Below are positions 47,410 to 59,389 of a DNA stretch of 64,000 bases, piece after piece; position 1 is the first letter of the stretch, and each line of letters starts with the position of its first letter. The DNA is from Sequoia sempervirens. Taxonomy: Eukaryota > Streptophyta > Pinopsida > Cupressales > Cupressaceae. The position numbers and the translations under genes were made by a program. The notes under the pieces were generated by a model. It was given only the letters and a program-made list of their open reading frames with translations, was not told where the DNA came from and did not search any database. The stretch lies in the NCBI GenBank assembly GCA_007258455.2, contig VDFB02000003.1:41109986-41173985 (forward strand), in the 5' to 3' direction.

Positions 47410-49350
47410 TAAAAAATCAAAATTTTCAAAAAGAAGGAAAATGGAAGATAGCATAAATTCAGATGAAAAGACCTAACATAGTGATGATTGGATGGATGTA
47501 GAGCATAGTGATTTTATGGACTTGAGAGCAACAGTTAATAGTCCTGCAACTAATCAAGGGATTTGATGTGGATGAGTGGGTGGTACTAGATGCAACTAGT
47601 CTAGCATATGTATCTATGATGCCGACAATGAGGGTGTACAAGCTCATGTTGATGGCACTTGTAAAGCACTAGAGCTTAGAGACATACACTTTCCTCCTCC
47701 CTACAAGGGATATGATTATCACATTAGAGGGTGTATGGCTGATCCTACGATTGCTGATCCACGAAGAGATGGTAGAGGCGTTAATAGCATAGGAAGTCTT
47801 GTAGCTACTATCAGAGGATCGACCTACCATGTAGGGGACAAACGTTGGATGTGGATGAATGCTTTGAGAGGATGTCGTGCTTAGCACTTTACTTGTGTGG
47901 GCTCATTAGTGGAGTGCTACTACTATACAAGAGTGACTGATTTTTCATCTTGCCCTAGCAAAGGTCATGTTGAACATGGTGGGGAGATCTACAAGGTTTG
48001 TGTGGGGAGCTTGCCTGCTAGCTCTGTTGTATAGAGATATGCATGTAGTATGTTGTCACAGGGGACTTAGCTTGACCCACATTATGGTGCTACAAATATA
48101 GGCTTGGGAGCACATTGAGCCACTAGACCAATGCGGGAGAGGTCAGAGAGGCAGGCAAATAAGCCTCTAGATTTTGCATGGAGAGGTGCACTACACTATG
48201 CCAATACCAAGAGCATGGCACCATGGTGGAGGATGATGGATGAGCTTAGGGAGGGTGACATCATATGGAGGCCCTATGAAGAGATGCAAGATTGGGATAG
48301 AGGTGACAAGGTATATTATAGGTACAGGTTTAGTAGATGCTACATGATTAGGAGACAACAATTCATGATTGATTTGTATAGGCCTGACAAGGTGAAACAC
48401 CAATTTGACATGAGGCAGGAAATTCCAGAGCCCGAGGAGAGGTTTGCTTGATTGACTTGAGAGACAAGATTATAGGGCCTGTAGGTTGCATATCAGGTGG
48501 CTATAACATAATGGGAGGATCTAGGAGAGGTAGTATGGGATTGGAGGAGGAATGGGAAATCTCGGTGTGACCTAATGATACATTGAGTGGTTGCAGAGTA
48601 GGAGGTTGAGGGTAGTGATTCCTTTGAGAGGATAGATAGTGGGGGTGAGGGTGTTGGAATAGGTGGCAGCAAGAGGACATGGGGAGGTCATTGTGAGATA
48701 GAGATGGATGGTGTGGAGGAGGATAGTGTGCACGAAGCAGCACCAGTAGGGGGATCAAGAGGTTGAAGAGGTGGATGTGGCAAAGGAGGAGGAGGATGAG
48801 GAGGAGACTAATGAGAGTAGCGATGAGGGAGAGGAGAGTGGGAATGAGAAGGAGGATGATGGATAGGGAGAGCGGGTGGCTATGGAGGTGGAACCAATGA
48901 TGCCATAGTTAGAAGTGGTGCCCCACATACCATGACAAGAGGGGAGCTAAGGAGATGATGATTTGGAAGGACAGTTGGTGGCTATAGAGAGTCAGATTAC
49001 ATAGTTATAGCGACTCCTCAGGCAAGCATTAGAGGATGTGTAGAGCAAGGCTACAAAATGAGATAACATGTAGACATAGGTGGATGGACATTAGGGAGAT
49101 GTGGGTACTATGACTGTTGAGAAAAACAACTTATAGGTAGAGGTGGGGAGATTATAGGGGGAGCTCGCCACAATGACGATGGAGTAGGACAACCTCTAAG
49201 CACATATGGATATCATGCAGGGGGACCTATCCACTACTACAACAAAGAGGTAAATTTTGAGGTTGGTGAGGGATACATGGGCTACAAAGAGGATTTAGAT
49301 GTAGGTGGATAGAGATAGGTACCACCAAGAGAGAGAGTGGGAAAGTGAAC
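47410..49350 (+). pseudogene. PMD-like (plant mobile domain) protein, decayed
   Basis: The clearest part (48131-48451) reads TRPM, PLDFAWRG, DIIWRPYEEM, RYRFSRCYMIRRQQFMIDLY and PDKVKHQFDMRQEIPEP. This matches the PMD / protein-phosphatase-7-long-form pattern WRPY...W-PDRV-RQFG-Q-IP. Upstream, 47650-48120 is coding-like with TAG stops. Downstream comes a very acidic stretch (about 48760-48880) and repeated coiled-coil-like segments with the phrase T-MTVEKNNL / TMTME-DNL (about 49100-49240). PMD proteins occur both in gene silencing (MAIN/MAIL1) and inside transposons; with the surroundings, a transposon-derived copy is more likely. Many Gln codons are TAG. Confidence 0.5.
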
Positions 49351-49490
49351 CTAATGCAATCTAAGAAATATATGGGAAATACTTGTAATGATCAAATGTA
49401 ATCTAAAATGGGGATGAATTAATGGAAAGATGTTCAAATTAATAGACTTTAAACAAATTTATGAAAATGAAATGGTAATGAAATGATAAG

Positions 49491-49772
49491 AAGATGCTTA
49501 GAATAACAAAACTATATTATTCTAAAAAACTTAATGATTGCAATGATAATTCCATGAGGAAAAGATGCTTAGAATAACAAATCTATATTATCCCAAACAA
49601 CTTAATGATAATTCCATGAGGAAAAGATGCTTAGAATAATAAATCTATATTATCCTAAATAATATAATGATGATGAAATGATAATGCAATGAGTAAAAGA
49701 TGCTCAAAATAAAAAATCTATATTATCCTAAGCAACTTAATGATAATGAAATGATGATGCAATGATGGAAAG
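49491..49772. repeat. Tandem repeat, unit 62-74 bp, four copies
   Basis: Copies start with agatgcttagaataa or a variant at 49492, 49563, 49625 and 49699. Length differences come from gain or loss of short aatgat-type bits. Confidence 0.8.
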
Positions 49773-51160
49773 ATGAATGGATGATAGGTGTCACCATAGT
49801 GTACTAGTCAAAATCAAACCAACCTGATGGGGGGAAAGGTGATGAGGGATCTCACTAGCACAATTAAAATCTAATGATTAGGAAGAAGATGATGGAAAAG
49901 GAAATGAAAATGAGGGGATGATAATGATAGATGGTAGGATGAGGAATGATACATGATAGGATGGGGGAATTGAGAATTTTTATGTTATGCATTATGCTAC
50001 CATGTAGTGAGTGCTTAATTTTATATACCATGGGATATTGTGCACCAAGGTATGAGGAACCAAGGTGACTTCGTATCACATGCATAAGACAGACACAACA
50101 AACAAAAATATTAGTCCAACATCTCACAAAGTCGCAAAGGGCTTTAGTGGGACTGATGTTGGAAAATAACAAACATAAGAGGATTCCCTAGCATAATGCA
50201 AGATCACAAAGGATCTTGGCTGGTACAAAATGAGATAACTAGGAAAACATGATCACAAAAACCAATATATTTCCCTATTTCTACTAGTCAAAGCACACCA
50301 TGATATGATGAATCATGATGACCTCAAGTAGGTATAATAAGAAGCTTAAAAGATAAAAAAAAAGCAAAAGCACCAAGAAATAGAAATAAATCTTAAATAT
50401 CCTTTGTCATGGGTACAATGGGTGAATGAATCGATATGGCCTGATGTGAGGAACAATGTATCTTGTGAAGACCAAAGATAGGTGGGATAGATTCTAGGAT
50501 TGACATGACATTGATTTCCTAACAAATTAAAACATTAGGGGGCTGGTGAACCTTGCTATAGGAACCAATTGGATAAGGGATCTTGGTGACACAATGGGCA
50601 CAAAAACGGGACCTACAGGTAAGTATTTACAATGATGGAACCTATATGGAGACACAATAGTGATTGTATATACACTATATACAAGCAAAAATAACCCACA
50701 AAAGCCCAACCTATATAAGGATAACTAGTCATAGGGATACATCATGATCTTGTGGGTACATTCCAAAATAAATAGATGAAGCTCATAAATTGGAATAGTA
50801 GATCCAATTGATATAATGCTCAATAGAGATATACCATGCAATAGATAATGGGATGAGAATGGATAGTGGATGCAATATAGGTAGTGTGGGTGAGATACAT
50901 GGGATGGATAGGATGAAGTGTAAACATGTAGAAAAGAGAGATGCAAGGTAGATAATGATTAATCCCTCTAAAAATGGTGCCTGTCACCAAGTTTTCACCA
51001 AACTTACTTATCCAAGGTGCCATAAATTATGATTCACCATAGGATGATTTATTTCTCTTTACTATTGACTATATATATTTGATTTTTGACATTTTTTTTT
51101 AAAAAAATTTAATTTTTTACTTTTTTGGGTATTTTTGCAAGGTGGGGTAACTTAGCTAAT
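49773..51160. other. Non-coding region, possible 3' end of element D
   Basis: No gene is visible. On the minus strand this follows pol of element D, so its polypurine tract and 3' LTR may lie here, but no matching second LTR is present to prove it. A T-rich run at 51087-51120 marks the start. Confidence 0.35.
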
Positions 51161-54100
51161 TTAGGCATAGAACCACTTGATATGGATGATTTTGATAGGC
51201 TCATCTAAGGGTTCCCCTTCAGATTTAGCTAGCAAATATACATATGAACCATACTTTGTAGTTATCACATATGGACCCAACCAATTAGCCTCAAATTTAC
51301 CTTTCTTCTCTCAATCTTGTTGGGTGCATTGATTTTCCTTGAGCACTAGATCACCAATATGAAATTGACAAGGAAAAAAATTATTGTTATAGCTTCTCTT
51401 CAAATGATGTTGATAATCTTGGAGGTGATTGTAGGCATCATTCATCAAGAAGCTCCAATTGACTTAATTGTGCAACAAGATACTCCTCATTATTGATTAG
51501 ATTTTTCAAAGAAATATAGAGTGATGGGAGTTTGATCTCTATCGACAAGATAAATCACCATCATAAATGAGAGAATATGGATTGGTTGGGGTGCGAATGG
51601 AAGTGTGGTAAGCCCAAAGGGCGAGATTCAAATGGAGGTTCCAATCATGATTAGTTTCATTGACAACTTTTTTAAAGATTTTGATTAAAGTTTTGCTAGT
51701 TGCCTTAGCCTAGCCATTACCTTGGGGGTAATAGGAAGTAGACCAACGATGTTGGATATGGAATTGTTTGCACAACTGAGGTACATGCTGGTTCTTGAAA
51801 GGATTTCCCTTATCAGTGGTGATGGTGGAGGGAATACCATATCAATAGATGATATAATACATGATGAACTTGGAAATATAGATGTCAGTAATAGGGGGAG
51901 TGGAATGGCTTCCATCCACTTGGTGAAGTATTTTGTGGAAATGATTATGAATGAATGATTGTTGGTGGATGAAGGGTGTATCTTGTTGATTAATTCTTGA
52001 CCCTATTATGAAAAAGTCCATGGTGAAGTGATCAATTGCAACGATTATGAAGCATCATGTATCAAATTTGCATGATGCTAATAGGGATCAAACTTCTTGA
52101 AAAATTCAAATGCATCATGCTCCATAGTAGGCCAATAATAACCAATTCTAAGAAGCTTCTTCATAAGGACCATTCCACTAGTATCAATCCTGCAAATACC
52201 ACTATGCACTTCATTCAAAGCTAATTTATATTATGTATCATTCAAACATCATAGAAGATAACCATCGTACCCCTTATGATATAGCGAATCCCCAAGGATA
52301 GTGTATCAAGATGAATATTAGATGAATGAGCAACATTGGTTATGAGTAAGATCAAGCAAAAGGATATTATCATGAAGGTAGGCGTAGATGTCATGATACC
52401 AAGGTGATTGGGGACCAATGATTTTGCACACCATTTCTATTTTAGAGAGATCATATGCAGGGATCAACAATTGCTCAACCAAGAACTCACATTTAGAATG
52501 ATCCTGAGGCATATCAAGGAGAGATCCAAGCGTAGCCATTACATTGTAGCTTTTTTCTATAATCCAAGTACTTGTTTAAACTAGATGCAACCAAAGTACT
52601 TCTTAAAGTCATCAACCATGCATTTGTAAGGGAGAAGCTTGTAATCTTTGGTTTGGAATTCATCATTGACTTGTTTGATTATGAGTTGTGATTCTCCATA
52701 GACATGTAACCAATGAATATTCTATTGAACAATAATTCTTAAACCAATGATAAGAGCCTCATACTCTATAATGTTATTAGTGCATGGAGAAGCCAACCTA
52801 AAAGACAGGTATGAAGTCACCTTGAGGGGTGACAAAAAGAATACCAACACTTGCACCATGTTGTGTGTATGATCCATCAAAATAAAGCTTCTATAGATTA
52901 TTTTTTGAAACAAAAAACACCGAATCATCAAGAAATTCAGCAACCAAGGGATAAGCATCTACTAAGGGAGCATCATCTAATTGATCTGCAATAACTTGAC
53001 CTTTGATTACTTTATGATCCACATACTCAATATCAAATTCACTCAAAAGTATGGCCCACTTAGCCATATGACCAATTAATGATGTTCTAAATAATAGATA
53101 CTTAAATGCATCAACTTTAGAAATGAGCTTGATGGGATGACTAAGCATGCAATGTCTAAGCTTTTGGGAACTGAAGACAACTGTGAGGCATGCTTTTTTC
53201 GTTGGAGTATAATCAAGCTCATACCTGAAAAGAGTGTGACTAATATAATAAACAACTCTCTCCTTCTAGTTCTCATCGTGTTGTGCTAAAAGTGCCCCCA
53301 ATGCAACTGGAGAGAAAAAAATATAGAGAAACAATGGTTTTCTCGCTATAGGAGGCTTAAGAATGGGAGGATTAGCAAGGTATACATTGATCTGATCAAA
53401 CCCCTACTAACATGATGAATCCCACTTAAAATTTGTATCCTTGTAAAGCAAGTATGTGAACGTCTAATACTTGTCTACAAATTGAGAAATGAAATGTCAA
53501 ATGGATTGAAGCTCTCCTTGTAAACTCCTCAATTGTTTTTAGGTCCTTGGAGGAGGCAAATCCATGATAGTTTTTACTTTAGCAGGGTAAAATTTGATGC
53601 CTCATTGAGATACCATAAACCCCAATAAATTTCTTGATGTCATTCCAAAGACACACTTCTTTGAATTTAGACACAAATGGTATTGCTCTAAGCCCTTCAA
53701 AATTTGCTCCAGGATCTTAGGATGCTCCTCTTGGGTTATAGATTTTCCTAAAAAATCAACATAATCTTCCATGATAATTTATAAATAAGATCATGAAAGA
53801 TGATTGTCATTGCACACTGATATGTTGCTTCTATGTTCTTTAAACCAAATGGCATAACCTGGTAGTCAAAGGTACCCCAAGGAGTAGTAAATGTTTTTTG
53901 TGTTGATAATCTACTGCAATTTGGATATGACTATATCCAAAAAATTCATCCATTAAAGATAGCATGACATGAACCGTTGTAAGATCAACAAGGATGTCAC
54001 TATTTGGAAACGAGAAATCATCTTTAGGACAAGATTTATTCAAATCCCCTGAAATTAGTGCAAATGTGAATTCCCCTAATGGGTTTAGAAACATGAACTA

Positions 54101-54250
54101 TATTGGATATCCAATCAAAATAGTTGATGGGTTATATAAATCCATCATCCAATAATTTTTTCAACTTTTGATAAGTAAAGAAACTTGTGGATGTGAGACC
54201 CATCTTCTAGCATAAGGGATTATATGATGTATGTCATGATCTGCATAGAC
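51161..54250 (-). mobile_element. Element D: Tat-like Gypsy pol fragment
   Basis: On the minus strand, from high to low coordinates: RT (about 54245-53800; LNKSCPKDDFSFPNSDILVD, FFGYSHIQIAV), RT-linked RNase H (about 53280-52970; LLSEFDIEYVDHK, IKGQVIADQL), a second plant-type RNase H (about 52900-52600; TNNIIEYEALIIGLR, with GES where the catalytic GDS is expected), a linker (52318-52539; MATLGSLLDMPQ, IGPQSPWYHDIYAYL) and integrase to TAA at 51161. In integrase TTDKGNPFKNQ keeps its Asp, but the NGQAE motif reads NG-stop-AK. The C-terminal part has FHIGDLVLKEN and NWLGPYVITT. Gag and protease are absent and no LTR pair is seen. Frameshifts and TAG/TGA stops are frequent. Confidence 0.82.
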
Positions 54251-54281
54251 AGTTTTGATTTTAACTATTTTGATGTCATGG

Positions 54282-54396
54282 ATTCTAGCCTTGACATATT
54301 GATGTGATCATATGCATAGTACACTTTTACATATATGTATTCTAGCCTTGACATATTAATGTGATCATATTCATAGTACACTTTGACATATATGTT
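54282..54396. repeat. 57-bp tandem duplication
   Basis: attctagccttgacatatt begins at 54282 and again at 54339, and the copies are nearly identical. Confidence 0.85.
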
Positions 54397-54424
54397 GATG
54401 CACTACTTAGTTTTCTCTAAATTA

Positions 54425-54564
54425 TTTTACATAGATATCATGTTATGATCACATGCTTTGTTTTAGTATGATGATGGATTAAGAGTTAAAATGATTTTAC
54501 ATAGATATCATGTTGTAATCCCATGGCTTGTTTTATTATGATGATGGATTAACATTTGTTGTTG
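54425..54564. repeat. 70-bp tandem duplication
   Basis: ttttacatagatatcatgtt starts at 54425 and 54495, with the rest of each copy (tttgttttagtatgatgatgg) following. Confidence 0.85.
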
Positions 54565-57500
54565 AGTACGCAAGTTAGCCATGACTAGTGGATGTGGGGA
54601 ACGCCAAGGTGACATGTGTTGTGTTGGTTCACGATGTGTTATTTAGTGTTTTTTTAATAAACATATTATTTTATTGTTTAGCATCATGGATAGTGCAAGG
54701 TTGTGGTAACAATTTAAAAGAACCCAAGTATTAGTGTGATTTAAGTTGTTATAGTTATGTTTGGAGGTATTTTCTTGACTTAAGGTCATAGGGTTAAGTC
54801 TTGGGGGTATTTTTTTTAGCTTAAAGTTTAATTTGGAAGCCTTAGACCCTTTTTTTTAAAACACTTTCCTTAAGTGACGAAATTTAATGTTTTATGCATG
54901 TTAAGAAGCCTACTCATCAAGAAAGTGAGTTGTGTTCAAAATGAGGTGGTGACACTTGTCATCTACAGAATTGAACATGAGTGTTTTTGATCTTAAGGGA
55001 GTGGTTGTATGAAATCTAACCATGCTAGTTATTCCCTAATGTCTGGGGGATTGTTTTGTTTTTGATACCTCATTGGAGAAAGAAGAAAGGGGGTTGAATA
55101 GGAAGGAGTTGTAGTTGGAGGAGAGTGTTGTTGTCTGTATTTCCATTTGAAAGCTTCATAGATTGTTATTCCCTCTTCTCTTGTGTTAACTTTGTTCTAT
55201 AAAAAAATGAATTATGAACATTTCTCTTGTGCTAATTTTCTTCCAAAAAAAGAGAATTTTGAACATTTGTTTGTGACAAGTTTATGTGAGTTGTAGTGGC
55301 TATCTGTTGGGGGGTGATGTCATGTTGAATGGGCCTTCATGTTTTCTTGAAGGTTCATTTTGTGTGGGAGATATGTCCAGGGGAAGGGAGTTGTTACATG
55401 GGTATGAGTACCCTGATAAAGAGCTTGAACTATGCACAATTGACTATTGATGTATTAAATGAAGTATGGGGAAGACTGGAAGTGGAAGGGAGGTTAGAAA
55501 TGGGAGTTTGGTGGCTATTCTAGGGTATGATTATGGATGTTAGTGGCTGCAATTTGCTAGAATTTTGTGTTCACTTTCCCCTGTAGATGTCCCACTCCCC
55601 CTAATTTGGGCTCATGGAAATATGTCTTGAGTGGGGTAAACGGTGGTGTTAAAACCTATAATGTATGTTTCTTGAATAAGTTTATTTTGTATTAAGTAGA
55701 GTTGTTGGTTTTGTTATCCATACTGTTGCAAAATGTGCATGTGGTTTGGTTGTGGGTCTAAGTGTTCTATTCAGTCTTGTCACCTTGGTTTACCCCTAGC
55801 TTGGGGGTGGGTTGTTTGCAGCCCTATGGTTGGGAGGAGAGCTCCCACTGGTTAAGGAGACCTCAGTAATAGTGTTGTGCAGGAATTAGAACTATGAGAA
55901 GGGTCCTTGTGGGGGTTGTTGCTACATAACTTTTGTTGCTACCTTAAGCTGTAGAAGGAAAGAAAACATCAACACTGACTATGTGGAAAAGATACCTTAG
56001 TTATGTGATGTATACGTGTATTACAATTAGTATTTCTTGTGAAGTAATTAAAAAAAAATCTTGAAAAGCCATGTTGTAACACCTATAAGATGTCAAAAAA
56101 AATAAAGAAGGAAATATTAGTAGTTATGAAGATGTATTTCATCTATTTAGAAAAAAGAAAGAACTATGCTTTATTTGTGAACTTCAGTTGTTTTAGCAAA
56201 ACAAGGATGCATGTAAAACTCATTTAGGAAATCCAATATAGAATGAAATTAGATTATTTGATTTTATTTATAAAGTTGCAGTAGCTATGAGTTGCATTAA
56301 TCTGTGTAAGTGTCTAGTATAATATTTTAAATTGTCAATGAGAAATATCCTTATAATGCACAAAATTTAGTCTTGTAGAGAAAAAAGAAGAGAAAATGCA
56401 TGAAAATGTGTTAGTATAGTTAGGGCTTTAAAAGGAAAACAGGATGAAATGGTTGTACAATCACCAAATTTCATAGTTAAGAAATGGATATCTACTCTCT
56501 ATTGTTTAGAAGAGTTGATACTGAAACTAGTAATGTTGAAATATTGTTAGCATATGACACTTAATTTCCAGGAAAGGAGGAAAGAAAAAAAATTGTATTG
56601 ATATGCAGATAAGTAAACATATTCTTGTTGCCAGTGTAGAATTGTTAGACCTACAATAGTATATGTTTTAGATGCATGTTCAAGTAAATGTGGGTATGTT
56701 GTATGTCAAATGCCTTACCAAGTAGGAGATGAGTGGTAGGATGAGCACATAGTTCTAATGGGTATTCCTATTGGAAAATCTAGATATTTGAGAGGATCGA
56801 TAACAATATAAGTGTGGGGTTGAGCTAACAAGTATATTTAAATCACCCACAAATGATGAAAAGCGATGGTAGGGTCAATCCTTTCAAATCTTGATACGGG
56901 TCCTCACTTGTGACCTCCAGTTATACCTTCACACTGTAAAAATACTTTTACCCATCATGAGAAAACTTAGTTTCTCAAGTAGATAATCAATTCATCTACT
57001 TGAACAGGCTTAACTTCCAACCCCACTTCATCTGAGAAAAGACATCGAGGAAGCAAACAAGATGAAAATCTGTTTGTTAGTAGTAGCAAGCTCTCTTGAT
57101 ATGTTGCTTCTTTGAAGAAAAATAAAACTTAGAGGTGACATAAAACTTTAGACACAAAAAGAAGAAGAAGAAAGAAAGAAATTATGATAACAATGTTAGT
57201 TAAAGAAGAGCATGTTGGATTGCTGCTCTGAGGAATTATAAAGACTCGATGCTTAAGAAAAATCAACATACGCAAAGTTAGAGGACTTGGCGTGAGTTAT
57301 TATGGCTTTCATGGTCTTTTGAAACCCATCGAATCCTCCATTTTCCACCCCTAAGCATCTTTCTAGAAAAGGGAAGGGAGAATTCAATGCGCCACCATTT
57401 TTCAGACTTGCCATGAACTCTACAAAAAAATGCCAATTAGGGCAACATAGACATTAGGGCACAATAAATAAAATGAAAAAAATGCTTCCTAGAAACCACA

Positions 57501-57732
57501 TATAAGCAATTTGGTGTTAGGTGCCCACGATTTCAATGTCTTTAAATCCCCTACTTCTAAAATAATCGCTCCCTTGCATTAATTCTAAATTGTTGTTTCT
57601 ATAGTAACCACTTTTCTCCCGTGACAATAAATTGTAATTTATATACTTATATATGACAATGATGATATTACCACCAAAACTTAATAAATAATTGCAAAGA
57701 CTTAACATTAAAATAAAAATTAATTCTATTTG
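54565..57732. other. Intergenic, no gene recognised
   Basis: AT-rich sequence with chance ORFs only. A purine-rich simple run (aaaagaagaagaagaaagaaag) is at about 57157-57180. Confidence 0.4.
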
Positions 57733-59384
57733 ATGGAGAGCTCCTTGGGTGGTGGCAATGGCTGTGGTGGAATTTCAAATTGTGAAAAGGTAGGATTTCT
57801 TGATGAGTTGCAGGCATTAATGACAGACAATTTGTTGATGGGAGGGTGATTTCAGGTGAGTCCTTTACTGAAGGTAAGCATTGTGGGTCCCTTTTAGTAG
57901 ATAAAGTTTTTTTTGGTGGGATAGGGGATTCGAAGGTTGTGTGTCCTACACACTCCCTGGTGTCCTTTGAAAAAGTGATTCCCAGTGTTGAAAAGTCAGG
58001 GCCAGGCCTACCATCTGGTGGTTGTGATGGGACTCTTGATGTTGTAGGTCTTGGGATTGATAAGGCTAAGAATGAATTCTTATCGAGCTCTACTCTTAAG
58101 TGGAAGAATTTGTTTGGAGCTAAGCCTAAAGGTAAAAGTACTTCTCTTGTGCCATTTATTGCTAATGCAAAAATTAGAGAGTACTCTATTTTTGTACCAA
58201 ACTGTATTGTTGAAAAAAGTATGTCCAATATGGATATGGCTTTTTTGGGTAAATTTGTTGGTCCCCAACCTCATATTGAGTTGGTGCTCAAGTTTTCTTT
58301 AAATTGGTGGAAACCTAAGGGACAGATTGATGTTGTAGCTATGGCCAAAGGTTTCTTTTATTTCACCTTTAAATGTGAAGATGATATGGTTTCAGTGCTG
58401 ACAGGTGGCTCATGGTTTATTGGAAAGTCATCTTTGATGCTTAAAAAGTGTGAACCAAGCTTGAATCCGAAGCTATGCTCTTTCTTGGTTGCTCCGATTT
58501 GGGTTTGACTTCTTGGTCTCCCGATGGAATTTTGGGATGAGGAAATGTTCAAAGGGATAGCAAGCACTTTTGGTTGTTTGTTATCAATTGACCAAATGAT
58601 GACCTCTAGGAAGAGGTTGGTTTATGCCAAATTATGTGTAAATGTGGAGCAATTAGCTGATTTTCCTACTGTGATAAATATTAAATCTAAATTTGGGGTT
58701 TGGGAGCAAGCGGTTGAATTCGAGTCGAATCCCTTTCCTTGCTTCCATTGTAAAAAAGTTGGTCATTGGGCCAAAAAGTGTCCTCTCAAGGTGCCAAAGT
58801 AGATGACTAAGCAATGGAGAGAGAAGGAGAAAGCTCTGAATCAGGATGTGGAGCCCTTGGAGAAAGAGGAGGTCGCCTTGTGTGAGAATGTGGAGGATGA
58901 ACTTGTGGAAAAGGGCCTAGTAATGGATGATAAGGATGATATTCCAGAAGGCCAGGTGAACTTAGGAGAGGAGAATAAGGCTCTAGGGTAGGGTGAAGAG
59001 GACAAGTATTCCCCTGCTAGTGATTCTATGGAAATTATGGATGTTGTAAGGTATGAAGCTGTCAAGGATGATAAGATCCCTGGGAATGTTGAGATGAGGT
59101 CTCCTTCTTTAAGGGTGATTCAAGCGAATGATGATGGTTCAAAGGCTGAGGGTTTGTAGGTGTTGCATGAAACTGAGGACTAGGGGGAGTAGGAGGATTT
59201 GGATAACCCTCTATATATTCATGTTTGTGGATGCAACAGGAAAAAATATTCTCCCTTGCTAGGAGTTGTGACTAGGAATAGACAAAGGTCAGATTGTGGG
59301 TTTGAGCCGTGTGGTAAAGGAAGGCCTCTTGCTAACATTGCTAGGGAAAATGAGAGTCGAATGGACATTGTTGATGTTACATAG
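57733..59384 (+). pseudogene. LINE ORF1: DUF4283 protein with CCHC zinc knuckle
   Basis: A start at ATG 57733 (MESSLGGGNG) fits, with a one-base shift near 57846. The DUF4283 fold covers about 58120-58500, ending in VLTGGSWFIGKSSLMLKKCE. TGA at 58506-58508 replaces the expected Arg in the conserved phrase before LGLPMEFWDEE. The knuckle CFHCKKVGHWAKKC lies at 58740-58780. The acidic tail (58803 to about 59380) contains four or more stops, mostly TAG. ORF1 proteins bind the element RNA. Confidence 0.85.
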
Positions 59385-59389
59385 AGAAC

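Noticed and set aside
49491..49772. CRISPR-like spacing of repeats
   Set aside because: Units are fully tandem without unique spacers, and the sequence is plant nuclear DNA.
58080..58274. Minus-strand ORF in LINE ORF1
   Set aside because: Shadow of the DUF4283 frame.
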